Source: Paraglomus occultum
Lineage: Eukaryota; Glomeromycota; Glomeromycetes; Paraglomerales; Paraglomeraceae
Direction of reading: 5' to 3'
Assembly: GCA_910592205.1 (NCBI GenBank)
Contig: CAJVPJ010000787.1
Span: forward strand, 1-16,584
Length of the DNA stretch: 16,584 nucleotides
Shown in pieces: positions 14,914 through 16,584 of this stretch. Under the pieces are notes generated by a model. It worked only from the letters and a program-made list of their open reading frames with translations, made no database searches and had not been told where the DNA came from. The translations under genes were made by a program, and so were the position numbers. Numbering within the stretch: the stretch's first letter is position 1; every line of letters starts with the position of its first letter.

Positions 14914-15900
14914 TTTTGGTGTATAGTATCAGTAAGAGAGGATTGTATGCTTGGGAAGCGGGGAAATAAATCACTGCTACACAGTCGCACATGTTTGATA
15001 TACTTTCCCACATTTGACAAACTGCGCCATCAGACGTAAATGAAAAATAATTATTATTATTTTTATATTGGGGCAAACAAATCTAAATTGATATGACCCC
15101 ATGTTTACATTATTATTATTATTATCGTTGCACCGAGTCTAATCTGACTACACATTTACTATCGCTATTACCATACTAAAATGCCTCTTTAATTTAGCTT
15201 TGCGCGTTCCGGTGGCAGCCTAATTGAAACCTTTTTGTAAAGACATTATAGTCTTGTGTGTTGTATGTCATAAATAGACTGATTCAACGCAATTTCTGTT
15301 GACATGTATGGATAACATAATCATTTACGCCCAGAATACTAAAGATTGTACTACTTTAAAGGTCGGATCGTCCTGTTACACACGTCAATCCCGGGATTTT
15401 CGGCCCCTGAAATTAACAATCCGACACAACCGGATATGTAGGTGTCAGATTTTCGCTTCTAGGACAATTCATAGTACTTACAACTACTTGTCTAATCACT
15501 CGACTTCTAACCGAAACAAAGTTTAATATTAAGAGTTATTTACTAGACAAATTGCTTTTTGTGGTGCGAGTATTCCTTGTAATGTATAGACATTGGCGAG
15601 GAAAGCAGTGTAGGCTTACTGAATGGTTTTTCAAGGCGAAATCACACAAATGCAGAGGGGCCGGAGAGGAGTTTATGAAAGCTTTTAAGACCGTAGAGGT
15701 TGCTAAAAGGACTAGAAAAAGTGGCTATGTTTGTGGTTAATAATACTATGGGTAATATTTGCACTTTGTCGTCTACAAACATAACTCGTCAGAATCGTGA
15801 ATAATACAATTTAACGTGTTGGTAGTGCAGACCGTAGGAACTTGCGATAAACAGTGGAATGAATTACGGAATGTGTTCAAGTTAAAGTGTCAATGAGTTA
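14914..15900. other. upstream region of the transporter gene, no gene seen
   Basis: Contains the presumed promoter of the transporter; the ATG context is ACCAAAAATG with A at -3. ATT-type microsatellites lie at 15048-15064 (imperfect) and 15109-15125. A 51-codon frame from ATG 15588 to 15740 is rich in Lys/Arg and Cys but matches nothing I know. No RNA gene was recognised. Confidence 0.45.
15109..15125. repeat. (ATT)n microsatellite
   Basis: Seventeen nucleotides of uninterrupted ATT repeats, with a shorter, imperfect ATT run at 15048-15064. Simple sequence typical of AT-rich intergenic DNA. Confidence 0.85.
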
Positions 15901-15902
15901 AT

Positions 15903-16025
15903 GTCAAAAAGTTGAACGGGCGAAAGAAGACAGCACTTCCGATAAAGCAATCACAATGCGATATCGTTAACAATGATGACCTCGAATTAACACCAAAACT
16001 CGCGAAATTATATGCAGAAATTTAG
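15903..16025 (+). pseudogene. doubtful transposase-like remnant
   Basis: The plus strand reads VKKLNGRKKTALPIKQ, then LELTPKLAKLYAEI before a TAG at 16023-16025. The order GRKK followed by a run with LTPKLAKL recalls the basic GRPRK linker and second helix-turn-helix of Tc1-type transposases. Frames beyond are broken by stops and no catalytic domain is visible. Short basic plus helical segments can arise by chance, so this is weak. Confidence 0.2.
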
Positions 16026-16584
16026 ATACGGAAGTCTTGAAGTCACAATCATGGGTCCGAACAAGTTAGAACACCGTGATCAGTCAGCGAGTTATCAATA
16101 AGGATTTCCAGTGACCTTGAAACCCTTTTTTAACACCTTTATTACAGCCATTCAAAAGAAAAGCATAATACAAAGAATCGAAAAAGGCGCTATAAAGGAT
16201 TGTCTGAATTTCCATTTGACAATGTACAAGCAACAAAAGCATGTGTGTTTATCATATCAATGATTTTAAATATGGCGTTTCCAGGGGCTTATGTATGTGT
16301 GATTGACGCGTTTTAAGCTCACTTTGTAGAAAACCAAAATTAATATCATCTCTTATGCAGTGTTACGGACAAGCCGCACCGATGAATTGGCCGCAGCAAG
16401 TCATGTGATAAAATCTTCTCCGTGCTCCGCAGCCCGCAGTCCGCAGTCCGCAACCCATGATCGACTTAAATTTTAGGGAGCACTAGAAATTTCATTGCCG
16501 ATCTAGATACAAATTAGTCGCAATGAAAAGGACCCAATTTTAGTAATATTTCATGACGCAAAATTGGTGTTTGGCGCGTTATAT
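16026..16584. other. terminal spacer with small repeats
   Basis: No coding region is supported. It holds the 7-nt tandem repeat at 16427-16454 and two small hairpin candidates: TTTCATTGC near 16491 pairing with GCAATGAAA near 16520, and CCAATTTT near 16534 pairing with AAAATTGG near 16560. Confidence 0.4.
16427..16454. repeat. four tandem copies of a 7-nt unit (CCGCAGT)
   Basis: Units CCGCAGC, CCGCAGT, CCGCAGT and CCGCAAC follow one another without gaps. The block is GC-rich within AT-rich DNA and lies in no recognisable gene. Confidence 0.85.

Noticed and set aside
15588-15740. Plus-strand frame rich in Lys/Arg with several Cys
   Set aside because: No zinc-finger spacing or known family pattern; single short frame without conserved context.

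Overview
The window looks like nuclear DNA of an intron-rich, early-diverging fungus. Mucoromycota is likely and an arbuscular-mycorrhizal (Glomeromycotina-like) species is my best guess, but this is inference. The grounds are an AT-rich background, many short GT-AG introns (52 to 154 nt in principle, 65 to 154 nt as modelled here), a mitochondrial 5-aminolevulinate synthase, a Gemin2/SIP1 homologue, a fungal-type full-length ABCC transporter and decayed Tc1/mariner sequence. There are no bacterial operon features.

Layout. (1) 214-1188, plus strand: Gemin2/SIP1 homologue, 4 exons. An open, exon-like stretch at 3-131 precedes it and may be an extra first exon or the tail of another gene. (2) 3386-1352, minus strand: 5-aminolevulinate synthase (HEM1), 3 exons, 606 aa, convergent with (1) across only 163 bp. 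(3) 3387-4546: 1.2 kb divergent spacer between HEM1 and PTPA, with a palindromic CCAAT cluster. (4) 4547-5910, plus strand: PP2A activator PTPA (RRD/YPA family), 6 exons, 323 aa. (5) 5911-8832: 2.9 kb gene-poor spacer with a broken Tc1/mariner transposase, its terminal sequence, a perfect 23-bp inverted repeat pair and a 25-nt direct repeat. (6) 14913-8833, minus strand: ABCC (MRP/Ybt1-like) transporter reconstructed as 16 exons, 1607 aa, with TMD0-TMD1-NBD1-TMD2-NBD2. (7) 14914-16584: upstream spacer with ATT microsatellites, a 7-nt tandem repeat and a doubtful second transposase trace.

The four genes are ordinary housekeeping or transport genes: snRNP assembly, haem synthesis, phosphatase activation and vacuolar or plasma-membrane export. 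They do not form a pathway. I joined exons by reading phase and family conservation; every junction used is GT-AG and every model closes in frame. I found no convincing new biological system. The points most worth a second look are the CCAAT palindrome upstream of HEM1, the three CP haem motifs in ALAS, the in-frame 33-bp duplication in the transporter, and the nested repeats at 7446-8136.
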